NCBI GenBank assembly: GCA_002633025.1 | Contig: NMRB01000076.1 | Location: forward strand, 73,216 to 137,215 | Source of the DNA: Notospermus geniculatus | Taxonomy: Eukaryota > Nemertea > Pilidiophora > Heteronemertea > Lineidae | Direction of reading: 5' to 3' | Length of the DNA stretch: 64,000 nt | Part shown: positions 12,201 to 23,725 of the stretch, one piece after another | Position numbering within the stretch: the first letter of the stretch is position 1 | How the letters are laid out: every line of letters starts with the position of its first letter | Made by a program: the position numbers and the translations under genes | Notes under the pieces: generated by a model | Told to the model about the DNA's origin: nothing | Databases searched by the model: none | The model's input: the letters and a program-made list of their open reading frames with translations, nothing else

Positions 12201-13449
12201 TCACCAAGGTTTGTTCTCCCCCTCCCCCCACTCTTGCCACAAGGGCTTCTACACTTTTTCTTGTGTCTTAATTTGTGTTTTTTCTCTCTTTTTAGATGGC
12301 TATCTTCAGCCAACCAATCCTTTTGTGCATTTCTCCTGTGGTTGCGTGGCAGGCACACTGGCATCCATAGTGACGCAACCTGCTGATGTGATCAAGACCC
12401 ACATGCAGCTTTATCCAGACAAGTTCGGTAACGTACGGACCGTCGTCATCCACATCTATACGGTAAGTGATGACTTTTTGTTGGTGATGCCCCTCCACAC
12501 TTGCACTGGTGTGCACAATGCTCCACCCTTGTTATTTTTGGACATACAGTGGAACCTGCCACATTGAACACCTTGGTACTTTGAACAACTGCCTACTTTG
12601 AACACTTTTGAAATTCAATTAGCAGGACCTTTATACATTGAACATTTGTCTACTTTGAACATTGAACAGTAATTTCAATCCCCGTCAGCAAAGTTTACCT
12701 TGGTAAATTGAACACCCACCAATTGCTTCATCTGAATGTTTGATTAGCATTAATTACTTGTCACCCCAGAGGTCCTTAAATTGATATGGGACGTGAAAGT
12801 GTGAACTACAATCAACTGTGGTTTTGTTTAAACAGCCATGGAGGTTTAGGCTTGATTAGAAGCAATGTGAAGTCGACAGCTGTCTAGAGTAATATATGCA
12901 CTTCATGAACTTCCGTTTAGTCAGAACATACAGAATGACTGGCGAGTTAGTGGGACCTCCCTAATATTATGTCACTAACGCCACCTAGTACGCGGTGATC
13001 CTTGGTACATTGAACACCCCCTTACTATGAGCACTTTCGAAATTCCCCGTGAGTGTTCAATGTAGACAGGTTCCACTGTATTTCCATCTGCGAATCAAAT
13101 TATGTAACAATTGGCTTAGGTGCATAAGAATTTCTCTCCGATTGCAGAAAGAAGGTGCTGTTGGCTTTCTCCGTGGAATCATTCCAAGATGTGTTAGAAG
13201 AACGCTAATGGCTGCCATGGCTTGGACTGTTTATGAACAGGTGAGTGCTGGTTGTCAGGGAATATTGTTTGGTTTGTCTGCACCTGGCGATAGGGTCGAT
13301 ACCACTGTTGTTCCTGTGTCTTGTGTGAGATTGCCTGCCTCTGTGTTAGATGGGGACTGGAGTATCAACCAACAGAATTGCACATTGGGTGGAATAATTA
13401 AAAAGGTTGTTTTTTGTTTCAGATAATGACTGGTGTTGGTCTGAAGTGA
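6181..13449 (+). CDS. SLC25A38: Mitochondrial glycine carrier, SLC25A38 family, ten coding exons
   Basis: Inner mitochondrial membrane carrier that imports glycine for 5-aminolevulinate and haem synthesis (family knowledge). Exons: 6181-6243, 8159-8271, 8528-8612, 8766-8836, 9070-9175, 9417-9486, 9594-9692, 12296-12462, 13148-13240, 13423-13449. All junctions are GT-AG and phase-consistent; the total is 894 nt, 297 residues plus TGA, against 304 in human. Carrier signatures are seen in all three repeats: PLDLVK (residues 44-49), the PVTVVK variant typical of this family in repeat 2, and PADVIK in repeat 3. Blocks such as [28 protein letters not shown] and [14 protein letters not shown] match human SLC25A38 almost exactly, and the last exon (IMTGVGLK) matches its C-terminus. 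Homology is very secure. Exon 1 is the least certain part, though its peptide (MIQ start, TMEGILS joined to NPLMKSF) parallels the human N-terminus. Confidence 0.94.
6559..7270. mobile_element. Foldback transposon in SLC25A38 intron 1
   Basis: A 712-bp element whose two halves are long inverted copies of each other, meeting near 6900. Its ends are CACGGGCAGCTGTAC and the exact reverse complement. It is flanked on both sides by the 7-bp direct repeat GCTAAAG (6552-6558 and 7271-7277), which looks like a target-site duplication. The 7-8 bp duplication and a CA-start end would fit a hAT-type nonautonomous element, but no transposase is present. Open frames across it (for example 6651-6992 minus) are by-products of the repeat. 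Confidence 0.85.
7472..7560. repeat. Dispersed repeat, copy 2 (with 3305-3385)
   Basis: AAGCACAAAAATTGACACAC, then CAAGAAGTCAACTTCCAG. It is in the same orientation as the copy at 3305-3385. Confidence 0.55.
9693..12295 (+). other. SLC25A38: SLC25A38 intron 7 (2.6 kb)
   Basis: The longest intron of the carrier gene. It contains a splice-bounded open stretch (9836-9903) that is out of phase with the next exon and would truncate the protein. No other exon fits the carrier family here. Confidence 0.8.
12547..13078. mobile_element. Pogo/Tigger-type MITE in SLC25A38 intron 8
   Basis: A 532-bp element with inverted ends beginning CAGTGGAACCTG and a TA dinucleotide on each side (12545-12546 and 13079-13080). 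Several copies of a TTGAACAC-like word lie just inside each end. The end sequence resembles pogo/Tigger (Tc1-mariner superfamily) termini from established knowledge. It has no transposase frame, so it is nonautonomous. It lies 69 bp upstream of the penultimate exon of the glycine carrier gene. Confidence 0.82.
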
Positions 13450-16400
13450 CCTGTATGATACTTAATCGAACCACCGTCATAGTCAGCTGTCACATGACAA
13501 TGGATTCATTTGATCTCAGTGAAGGCATTTGGAGTGGCACAGCAGACATCTCTCAAGTGTTCCTGTATCTCTCTGAAGGCACTTCAAGCTCACCTACTGG
13601 TATCTAGTATGTTGAGAACAGAAATTGACTCCCATTCCATCGATGGACCTATAGGAAGACAGTTCATTCAGTCAGTGGAGCCATGGAACAGTCCAGATTG
13701 TCAGTGTGCAAAGAACTATTTTTCTAACCTAAATCTCAAAAGATCTGAAAAAATAAGGAAGGATTGGGTTGTAGAGTAGCTGGTTGTTAGGTTGATCTAG
13801 AGTAGTAAAACATGAAGGTGGAGGGTCTTGCTGTATCGGTTCGATGATAAAAAAATTATGTATTAGTATGTTTAAACTATTATGAAAGAGCCAATTTTTT
13901 CTGCTTTTATCTTGAAACGTTTTAGACAACTTTGTTTTGATGTTCATTGAGTGGTTTAGATTATTCAGAAGCGTAGTTAGGACCGTTTGAAGCTTTGCAT
14001 TTCTTTGAATTTATGAAGGTTAGGAAAAAATTGAATTGTAGAAGGCCACCTCTGCAGTGTGCACTGTATTCATTGAATGTGATATTGAAGATATCAATAT
14101 CATGCATTTGAAGTTAATATGTGGTGTACAGCATGTGGTAGAATTGATGAGAATCAGATGGTCGGTTCCCTGCAGCTTGTGTGTGAATTCATGTACATCT
14201 CCCTGTTGTCCTTCAAGTGGTATTATTGATCAGTTGGGGTTGAGGGGGATTCCTGTACATCACAAGAGGCACACAGGTTAGGCTCCATCTAGTTGGTCAC
14301 ATTATGGACTGTAGACTATCACCTTGTGTGATATTTCTGTAAATAATGTAAATTTGTGTTCGTGAGCGAAGAGGCAATGTTTCTACTGTGTACAGTGGAC
14401 ATTCTGATGGGAAGAGACCAATTCAGTAAATGTACTTCAGAAGCTTTCATGTGGCATTCACAATTCTTGTATATTTTGTCTAGACAGTTCATATTGAACT
14501 CTGGATATGTTATAGCAAGTTCTTGTGCATATTGATATATTCATTCGATCTCACTAAAGAGGGTTTATTTACCAAAGAATACTGTAAATAATTTCCTGTA
14601 GAATTTCTCTGTGGCAAAATGAAGTCTCTTCATGTTCTCTGACTATTTCATTTGTCTGCTTCTCTGTACATTCCTACTCTTTTGTCTCTTCCCTTTTTAC
14701 ATGTGAAGCAAATTCCACCGTGTAGGTATTGAAATTAAATTTCTTCTCGAGAAGTTGAGAGGATATTGGGCTACAAAAATTGCCCTATGTGCATATATGT
14801 GTGATGCTAATATTACCATACCATGCTTTAAATGTGTGAGTGTGTGTATGACTATGCTATGAAGGGGCAGTATCTGTACATGTACCATTCGGGAAGTCTC
14901 ACAGTGAAAAAGTCATACTTTCGAAGGCTTTTTCTATATTGATGCATTTACTTGACTTGTGCTATTTATGTGGCTGGCTCATAAGCTGTATACCAGTAGT
15001 CTGATGTAGTGGTGCCGTTGTGTGAAAATGTAATCAGTGGTGTGTTATTGCATTACAATTTACCTGTCTAGTAGTTAGAGATGACAGTTTGGGATTAATC
15101 AAAGTCATGCAGGGATGGTGTAAAGAGAGATGTCTCTTTCATGTGTAAACATCACAGTCAAGATTGGGGCAGAAAAATAATGAATTGGCAACAAAGATCG
15201 TCTCATTCGTATCCTAAATCAAGATGTGACAATGTTGTTTTACCCCCGGTGAAATACCTGTACCGGTAAGTGATGGTCTGGGCTGAACTACCTTACCTAA
15301 CTTTTTGGCATCTTCCAAAAATTTACGAATACATGTAGTTGCCATCTTCATCTTCAGTGTCATTATTGTAGTATTCACGCAACACTGTTTTAGTTACGTT
15401 GACAATCACTTGTTTTCTGTAGCACTGCTAAAAGTAGGCAAGCTGCAGAACCGACCAACCACTATCGTCGGCATTTTCTTCTTAATCAACAGCCAAACCT
15501 CAATTAACAAGCCTAGAAACCACATGTGTGACGGTCTGGGATAACCCGTCGGAAGTCACTGAGTGATCAACAAGGGTTGTTAGATTGTCTGTGCATTGAA
15601 CTGCTATTGTTCACCTGTTACGTGGTACGTTTCGGCTATTGAAATGTGCGGGTTCACCAAGGCCATTAACACTTTCCTCAAACGCGACATCCAACGGGTT
15701 TTCCTAGACCGCCACACACATATTTTCCTGTTTTCTTTCATATGGTGCATGGTTAGGCCTTAAACATGTCAGTCTGACTGGATGATACCGAGGGGATTAT
15801 GGGGCTAGTCATATTTTGAGTCACAGACTACCGGGGGTAACTTGCCCTGGATGCACTTGCATAACCGTGCCTAGCTGTGTGGTGGGTTCAAAGAATAGAT
15901 GCCATTGCTATTAAAATTTGTGTCAGTAATAATGCTGTTCATGTGTACATACGTATCCCTTTGATTGGGGTATAATGAGGTTGTAAACCTTAGATAGTTC
16001 GTTGACATGGTGAGTTGGGCATTGAGACCATGGGCCATATGAATAAAGACTAGTAAATGCTTTTACTTGAATTTTGCTATACAAATCACAAGGCAATGCT
16101 GTACAAATCTGAAGTAAAAGCATTTGCTAGTCTTTATTCATATGACCCCATGTTGTGAAGCTTGCAGGTAGAATGACATGAAGGAGATAGAACTGCTTGT
16201 AAATACATGCATGTATGTGGCGGGTGAAAGGATGGGACTAGTTTTAGGGGACTCCTGAACTTGACTTAAGAATCAGTGGTGGTCTTTTGTTTATCTGGTC
16301 AAACTTATGAAAGTCATTCTTGAAGGTAACCCCAGCCATTTGAGTGTCTCAGGGTCAGCAATTATTTGCTGCATGAGTGAAGTCATACCTGCTTGTATAT

Positions 16401-17274
16401 ATTGTAATTTTAGTGTCATTTTAGCCATTGCCATACAACCACACTGGCCAAGATGTTGTTCAGTTTAATCTTCATGTATTGTATGCACCAAGTTAGTGGA
16501 AGCAGTTGCTTTCAATTAGCTTGAGAAACCTGGAGAACAGGAAAAATTAAGTATGTGTAGACATCTTGGTGGTCAATTTCCCTTTTGTAAAAAACATTAA
16601 AATTCAGAATGACAATTAAATGTATGCATTGCTTTCATTTCTTGGTGTTATTCCATATCCATAGCAGCTTTGCACCAGCATACATGTAGGGAAGTAACTT
16701 GCCTATTGCAGTCATAATTTGAGAACCTTCATGATGTCACACAAGTATGTTACAGCAAGTGGCGCCAACAAATGGCATTGATGTGCTGCATGCAGTGTTT
16801 GTGTACATGGTGTTGGGAGTTCTAAATTGTGTTGGGACAAAAGTATTTGAGTGCTGTTACTTGAAATCATGGTTTGGGACCTTTTAATACCCTATTGTGA
16901 TCTGCTTCCCATTTAATCAAGTTCCACATAATAACTTCAGACAGGCTGAATAACCCTCTTTAGGAAACAAAGGTTCACATATTATCACGCACATTCGGAA
17001 ATTTAAAAAAAAAGTATGACCCAGTGTTCGATATTGCTCTTTGTTTGTTTTAAATGCTCAATTTTGGGTCATTCGCTCCAGGTTAGTTGGCCCCTTGAAA
17101 TGTGTCAAATACTTGTGCTTGAGTATTAATTCCAGTGCTCTCTGGACCTCTTGTGTGATTTCATGCTTATTTGGTCACCTGATGCAGGTTTAGGTTGTGG
17201 AATATCCATGGGGAGAGTATGTTGATTATGTCATTCTTGCACTTGCTATCAACTTGGGAGAAATATAGTCTGGC
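13450..17274 (+). other. SLC25A38 3' UTR and flank
   Basis: T/G-rich noncoding DNA with one MITE (16032-16148). No canonical AATAAA outside the MITE was noticed; ATTAAA variants occur near 14740, 15909 and 16597. The 3' end therefore cannot be fixed. Confidence 0.5.
16032..16148. mobile_element. MITE copy 2 (family with 1641-1755)
   Basis: A second copy of the small palindromic element, with better-preserved ends (CATATGAATAAAGACTAG and its reverse complement). It lies in the 3' flank of SLC25A38. Confidence 0.82.
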
Positions 17275-17276
17275 TA

Positions 17277-17749
17277 GGCCATACCAATTTGATTGTTAGT
17301 TTAACGGATTTCCCTCTACCCCAAATTGCCAAAATGAAATAAAATTTTTTTATTTCACCCGCATCTCCAATTCAGTTTTCAGTTAAAAAAAAATTCTTTT
17401 TTTGTGCCCGCACCACTCAATCACCCTCAGTGAAAAAATAAAAATAAAAATACCATTTTTTTTGCTTGGAAAACATGCGTAAGTGTCTCTCAAGTCGAGA
17501 ACGCTGGGCGGAACACATGCCTCACAGCGCCCGGTAATCTGGGATCCCGTAATGTGAACTGGTGGTAACCCCGTAGATCAATGGCTGATGAAGAGATGGG
17601 TAATATTGTCATTCAAACAATGCTGATGTGCATCACAGTGAAGTTTATCAGTTCAACTCCTTCATTTTATTTATTTATTTTTTTCGCCAGCAGCATGCCA
17701 CTTTTGATGAAAAAGATCCGTTAAACTAACAATCAAATTGGAATGGCCC
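17277..17749. mobile_element. 473-bp MITE with 33-bp inverted ends
   Basis: Inverted ends of about 33 bp share CCAATTTGATTGTTAGTTTA and CGGAT. TA flanks both ends (17275-17276 and 17750-17751). The interior is A/T-rich and carries no transposase. Confidence 0.8.
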
Positions 17750-18333
17750 TATCAACAAGAAACCCACCAGCGGATAGAAGGAACCATCATCAGCATAGAC
17801 GATTCTGGCACGCTGCTGGTCAGAACCACTCGCCCCACCCAGGGAGGTATACGATATGCCTACATGTATCTGTTTCATACCTCCATGCCCAGCCCAAAAC
17901 CGGTAGCAACTTGCATGGGCCATTCAACTGCAGCCTACACGCGTTAGACTGATCCTCCACATACCGCACGGTTGGAACACAACGAAAGTTATGGACGAGC
18001 GACCAGTCTCAACACGGGCTGTACGGTGGCTCTATCTATTGAGTGTCGGCGGAACTGATATCTGGTCGGTCCGTGGTTGGTGTCTGTCTTTCTTTATCAC
18101 CCAACTTCTTTACATTAGCTGCTATTGCACCCAGATTTTTTGAATGGCATATTTTGAATACCAGTTCCCCCTGGGCCAGTAAAATACCCTGACCAGGCCT
18201 ACCACGAGGTCCAAAAGGTGAAAAAAGCTGGGCTCACACAATGTCTCCAAAGTCGTTTAGGTGAGTGAAGAGTTCGCAGGTGGCAGCACCTTACACACTA
18301 ACACAACAGGTTCTACGAGAAAAAATCCAACAC

Positions 18334-18571
18334 CCAGCCGGTGTTTTCGGACTCCATTCCATATCGCTTCCTTCATGCACGTTGATATCTTACAGGAGTT
18401 TGGGCAGACAGTAGCTTCTGATGAAGTTTTCTAAACGAATTGGAAAAAACTGCCAGCCGGTGTTTTCGGACTCCATTCCTTATCGCTTCCTTCATGCACG
18501 TTGATATCTTACAGGAGTTTGGGCAGACAGTAGCTTCTGATGAAGTTTTCTAAACGAATTGGAAAAAACTG
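18334..18571. repeat. 119-bp tandem duplication
   Basis: Two head-to-tail copies, 18334-18452 and 18453-18571, each begin CCAGCCGGTGTTTTCGGACT. They differ at about one position in the part compared (CCATATCGC against CCTTATCGC), so the duplication is recent or the array is collapsed in assembly. Confidence 0.9.
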
Positions 18572-18790
18572 AAGAAACATTCTTACCTTCAGATACCTTC
18601 AATTATCATTACTCAAGAGAATGTGAACCAATCACAGCGCAGAATCAACGGTCATGTGCTATGAAATAATTTTCGTTATTTTATGGCCAAGGTCATTATT
18701 TTACCCCAACTGAAAAACACCTGTCTTCTGCCTCTTCTGGATTGTGCAAACATTCCTCATTCCTGCATGCTACGAGGTTGAGTAATGATA

Positions 18791-18937
18791 AAAAAAATAT
18801 TTGATGTCCAGTCATAAAATATTGGAAATTATTTGTCAGATAAAAAAATTATTTCCCTCGGCTTCGCCTCGGGAAATAATTTTTTTATCTGACAAATAAT
18901 TTCCAATATTTTATGACTGGACATCAAATATTTTTTT
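18791..18937. mobile_element. 147-bp near-perfect hairpin
   Basis: Arms of about 67 nt are essentially perfect reverse complements (AATATTTGATGTCCAGTCAT in the left arm), closing on a 13-nt loop around GGCTTCGCC. The flanks are A/T-rich and no clear target duplication is seen. It may be a very young MITE or an extruding palindrome. Confidence 0.75.
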
Positions 18938-19019
18938 AATATTTCAATCAAATAATGTCTGCTGCGATAACTCGCCGCCAGAATTATACAGGCGGTGTGA
19001 ATACAGTCATGTCGTAGGC

Positions 19020-19262
19020 CTATTGTATTTTATTAGATTTTTCCGTCCGAGCCGAATGGCATTTTTGACCCTGGGAAGTGTGGGAAGAGGCCATTTCAAG
19101 CTACTCATGTTCCCCACTTGGACTTCTTGCCCTTGCAAAGGCACAAGGTAGCCTACGCGGCTTACTGCCCCAAACGACGGACTGAAGAGCCAAGGATGGT
19201 ATCTGATATGGCCCGGGATTCGAACCCGCTTGACGTGATAACCACTAGGCTATGAAGACTCT
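19020..19262 (-). mobile_element. tRNA-derived SINE, copy 1
   Basis: Read on the minus strand, a tRNA-like head has an A-box-like TAGCCTAGTGGTTA and a B box GGTTCGAATCC, followed by a tail that includes CAGTCCGTCG and GGGAACATGAGTA. The same tail order occurs at 25990-26180. The head is degraded and not a functional tRNA. Confidence 0.7.
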
Positions 19263-20721
19263 TCATATGGCCTATGTAATCTTTTCTGCTTGAAATGGAA
19301 TGCCGATCAAGCTAATATCAAAATACATGCAATCGCATTCCAAACATTGGTTCACCCCTATATCTTAGTGCAAAACACGGCCTTGGAGTAAAAATAGTCC
19401 GCTTCCCAAATAAAACATTAAAAAACTATTTTTCACAAATCTTTTGAATGTTTAGAACGGCCACTGGATCATGTGGAGATTTCCTAGCCTTGTCCTTCCT
19501 TTACCGCAGAATGACCTGCCACCCTTGCTGTTTATTGTCTTCTTAAAAAACCAAATCAAATCAAGAGAATTCAAATGAAAACTCGGAAAAATAACATTTG
19601 TGTTGAATTGTTATACGCATGTCTGCTCCGATTGATACAGCGTGGAGCATGTAGTCAACGGAGAGTTGAAAGGGGAGATAATCGCCCAATCTGACGGACT
19701 CATTCAGAAGTCAATTATTGTCTATAGCTATGGTTACGTCGAAATCACCGTATGTTGTTTTTGCTGATTCCATTGGCGCCGACCCGCGTTTTGGTGGATT
19801 CTTTTTTAAAAATTTCATTGGGACTGGTGTGGTATGCCCTACAATTTATGTCCGCAGTGACCCCGGATTAGGGCCGATAATCCTCGCACTGAGAGAATGA
19901 CAGGTGGGTACTGGGGCAGGATTATACAGAGTGTCACCTAGGTGATGAGCCGCTCCCCCCCCCCCACATACGCAGAAATCTGCGGAAAAGGTCCAGATTC
20001 GTGCCAAGATTGATCAGACGTGGTAGGGAACGCGGAGTTCTCTTTAAATTTCCTACCGTACCGATGAATATTTTCGGCCAGGTTTTGTGAACCATTGTCG
20101 ACGGAACGAGTTTAAATATGCAGATCGTTCGGCGAATGTATAGAAATGATTAAATGCATTAATCACTTCAAAAGTGGCAGACGTCAACTGCCTGTTGACA
20201 CCACGTGACCATGGCATTCAAAAACTTGACCTCAGTGGCGTGCGGGTTCGATTCAGAAGCAGGTGCTGATGGGAGGTCATGGAGTCCAGAATGACCACTG
20301 TCCACTAATAGTATCAATCGCCAAGATGAATAGTTCACGTTTTCGCATGATAATAACCAATTTGCTAAATTTAATTATCAGGACAAAGCCAGATTCCTCC
20401 TGAACCACTTGGTGTGTTTTCCAAACAATGGTTGGATATTAGGTATCGGTTTTGACCGCTGAGTGGGGGTGGCGCCCTCCTGAAGGGACAGGGCGGTACA
20501 CCCTTCTTCCATATCCAACACAATCAGAATATTGGTAAACATTATCACTTAATTCATTCGTGACGATTGTAATCATTTCAGATGGAATTTCCTCTCATTG
20601 ACCTAATCAAGTGGCCATGTTGGATTGTGTCGTCTGTCAGGAGAATTGTAATCAAAAACCTCATCCTTCATTCCGCGATTTGGGGCATGTGGGTGGTTGA
20701 GAATCGAAGTATTTTGCTGTA

Positions 20722-20947
20722 AAGGTGTCCACAGGTCGACATTTCAGCGATTGAGAGGAACTCGGAGCAACTGGCAGTTATACCTCGAACAGCACGCTCA
20801 TGACACATCCGGCAGTTGCTCGGAGACGCAAGTTGCGCGCTCAGGTCGACAAAATCGGCAATGATCAGTCACTCCGAGTTGCTTCCATCGCCGGGGAGCT
20901 AGTTGCCACGAGTTGCTTTAGGACGCAATGTCGACCTGTGGGCACCT
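20722..20947. mobile_element. MITE with CCACAGGTCGACATT ends
   Basis: The inverted ends AAGGTGTCCACAGGTCGACA and (reverse complement of the right end) AAGGTGCCCACAGGTCGACA enclose GTTGC/GCAAC-rich DNA. TA precedes the left end. The minus-strand frame at 20865-21050 is a by-product. Confidence 0.7.
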
Positions 20948-21914
20948 TAACTTTCTGAATATGCTCAACAAAGGCCTTTTGATGCCCCAATAGGCCCTGA
21001 ATGTGAATTCCAAAAAATGGATGAAAAATTTGATCGTATGGAGCAGCCATTATTCATATCTGAAAGGGTTTAGTAAAGCCATATTACATCATAAAACGTA
21101 ACCTATTTTCAAAGACCTAAGGCGCATGACTTGCTCTGGGCCAGGTGAGGACACCCACAGTCATGATCATGGGCCTTGGAGGATGTTGTAGTTGTCAATT
21201 TAATTATTAACTCGATCATTATATGCAAATAACTAACTGTCAATGTAATGAAATAAACGTACGACCAAATATCATTTCCTCACTTGAAATTTAATAAAAC
21301 GCCGCCTGTTGCTGTTCTCCGGTCACTACGCTTTGTCCAAGGTCTTATACAACAACACGGAGACGAACAAAAGACACACTGGTGGGCTATGTGGGCCTTC
21401 CTCCAGTTATAATTTTGCGATGCCACGCTCATAAAACAGCCACTTTAGAGTTTGTCAAAATATACTTATCATGGTGATGTATAACTGAAGATACTTTACG
21501 TTTGCATTCTTCTATGTAGCAAGATGACGAATGTAAACAGGCGCCACGCGGCCGCCATTCAGTGGCAGACGACAGTATGCACGTGCGGACGTAACGTTTC
21601 CTGTTGCTGTCGCTTGACCTTTGTTTATCGATGTAAATTTGATTGAAACAGCTTGTTTTATGATGAGCCACTTCACCTCCTTGAAAAAGAGAGAAATTGA
21701 AAGATGATGCGTATTGTGTACTTTTACTGATCTTTTTTTGAAGATTCGGCAAGGCGACACTCGCATGCAAAAAATTGGGAGAAAATGAGATCACTTTTCT
21801 CTCTCTTACCCGCCTACATAATGTTTTCGTTGAATATTGTGTTCAAATAACTGAGGCAACCATATAAATGCCACAAAAATAATAGACACGGTAAGGTAAA
21901 CCTGTCCAGCGTTA

Positions 21915-22295
21915 AGCCCGTCTCACACGAGCGTTTTATCCGGCGTTTAGGCGTTTCATCCGGCGTTTATGAAACGCCGAAATGAGCCCATGGTATTAGC
22001 GCAGGGTTGACGCACTGCGTGCACCAACTCTGCGTTTGTAAACGCAGACCTCTGGGTGAACGCATTGGTTTTCAACATGTCCAAAACTTTTTCGAAAACG
22101 CAGAAGAGTGCGTCTATTGACGCAAAGGCTGCGTTTAAGAACGCATGAAAACGCATGAGAACGCACGAGAACGCATGAAAACGCATGAGAACGCATGAAA
22201 ACGCAGCGTTTGTAAATGCACTGCGCGTTTACAAACGCCTACTTTGCGTTAATTTATCGCATTCTCTGCGTCAAAGAGAAGAGACGCTACGTACC
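21915..22295. mobile_element. Probable MITE cut by an assembly gap, with 10-bp tandem repeat
   Basis: It begins near GCCCGTCTCACACGAGCG and is rich in AACGC/GCGTT words of both orientations. It includes six exact-register 10-bp units ACGCATGARA at 22141-22200. The right part runs into the gap at 22296, so the other end is not visible. Its frames on both strands are repeat artefacts. Confidence 0.5.
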
Positions 22296-22379
22296 NNNNN
22301 NNNNNNNNNNNNNNNNNNNNNNNNNNNNNNNNNNNNNNNNNNNNNNNNNNNNNNNNNNNNNNNNNNNNNNNNNNNNNNN
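22296..22379. other. Assembly gap, 84 N
   Basis: A run of N between the AACGC-rich element and the 21-bp minisatellite. Translated frames crossing it are meaningless. Confidence 0.99.
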
Positions 22380-22547
22380 ATACTTTCCACCCGGGTGGAA
22401 ATACTTTCCACCCGGGTGAAAATACTTTCCACCCGGGTGGAAATACTTTCCACCCGGGTGAAAAGACTTTCCACCCAGGTGGAAAGTATTTCCACCCGGG
22501 TGAGAATACTTTCCACCCGGGTGAGAATACTTTCCACCCGGGTGAAA
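22380..22547. repeat. 21-bp minisatellite with palindromic core
   Basis: About eight units of roughly 21 bp carry the core CTTTCCACCCGGGTGRAAA. The core is itself nearly palindromic around CCCGGG. The array abuts the gap, so its true length is unknown. Because 21 is a multiple of three it stays open in several frames (ILSTRVE, YFPPGWK), which explains the apparent ORFs. Confidence 0.92.
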
Positions 22548-22812
22548 ATTCGAGAAAAAATACAATAATGTTCAGAATATTTTAATGTGGACAAAAATAT
22601 ATACATGGCATGTTTGGGCCACCGTATAAACCGTCGATATTCAACGAAATAATTCACTCTGCAAACGAATAAATCTTATATCCTCGTCCTGCACACGTGC
22701 TATCACGACATGATGAATGCAAGCACCGCAGTAACTTTTAGTTATTTTGTGGTTGGCTCTACTTAATCTTGTTACAAAATTGAAAATCGTCGTATTGTTT
22801 TCAAAGGGCACG

Positions 22813-22968
22813 ATGGCCACCATTGCCACGTTGGTCGCATTTCTACCATTCTCAATACATGGTATTGTTTATATCATGTTTATTGTGGTTTGTGCCGCGG
22901 TGATGTGCGTGACTGGAAACAAAACGATGAGCCAGATTGTATCAACATTAAAAAAACCTCTTTTGTGA
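22813..22968 (+). CDS. Possible 51-residue small membrane protein
   Basis: An ATG in good context (ACGATGG) starts a frame with about 30 hydrophobic residues, including VAFLPFSIHGIVYIMFIVVC, and a basic end (LKKPLL). It looks like a one- or two-pass membrane peptide. There is no homology to offer, and short hydrophobic frames arise easily by chance in AT-rich DNA. Confidence 0.15.
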   Translation: MATIATLVAFLPFSIHGIVYIMFIVVCAAVMCVTGNKTMSQIVSTLKKPLL

Positions 22969-23599
22969 TGCGATCATCTCGCAGAATCCCACCTTGCTTC
23001 ACGTCGTCATGCTCCGCTGCATACAAAATAAATATTTCCCGTTTTTCAGTTTTAAAAGTAGATCACTTCTGTGAAAAGAAAGAAATTTTAAAAACCTCCA
23101 CACGAGTCAGGTTTTTTCATTTCTTTGAACCGTTTAACTTTAAAATCCACAACAAGACAGACACGTGCATTGCACCTTGCTTCCCCTTTCCGCGTTGGTG
23201 TGCACAAAAGAACATGAAGTCACTAAAACCGACATTTTAAAAAGCGATGCACTTTGTTTTTTTTCATTGGAGTGAGTGTGATGTTCTAGATATTAAGAAA
23301 AATAAAATGTGCTCATAGAGTTACAGCTGTGAAAAAAGGGACGCTTGTCCCCGATAGGAAATGTATTTAGCTAAAACAAGAGTGGCTAGGACTGGCAACA
23401 GTTATTCTCTCTGATGTTAGAAAGGGACATCACCAAGTACATGTACATACAGTACGACCTAGTACTTGAGTGTGCATTTAGCATGAAAACATTCCGGGTT
23501 CATTCGCCCCCGACGAGTTTTTGATCCATCCTTACTTCACTGCATCTTCTAGTGCACTTTGTGTAGGAATCCACGTAGGAAACCGTGTGCGCTGAAATG

Positions 23600-23725
23600 C
23601 CGTTGTCAGGACGAATCAGTGAACAAATGTTGGTCATGAAGGAGGTGTTGAACGCGCGTGCGCACTCGCTGGAGAAGGAACAGATGGGCGTATTTGTTCA
23701 GTTCGTACCGCTGATTGAATGATTG
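23600..23725 (+). CDS. Possible 41-residue small ORF
   Basis: The frame begins MPLSGRISEQMLVMKEVLNA and stops at about 23725. It has amphipathic-helix character (HSLEKEQMGVFVQFVPLIE) and purine at -3. It is too short to judge and may be a fragment of a longer exon. Confidence 0.13.

Noticed and set aside
19020-19262. Possible true tRNA gene
   Set aside because: It has A- and B-box-like segments, but the stems do not form a complete cloverleaf and a SINE tail follows.
22185-22657. Frames of up to 128 codons on both strands
   Set aside because: They read through the N gap and the 21-bp minisatellite, whose period is a multiple of three.
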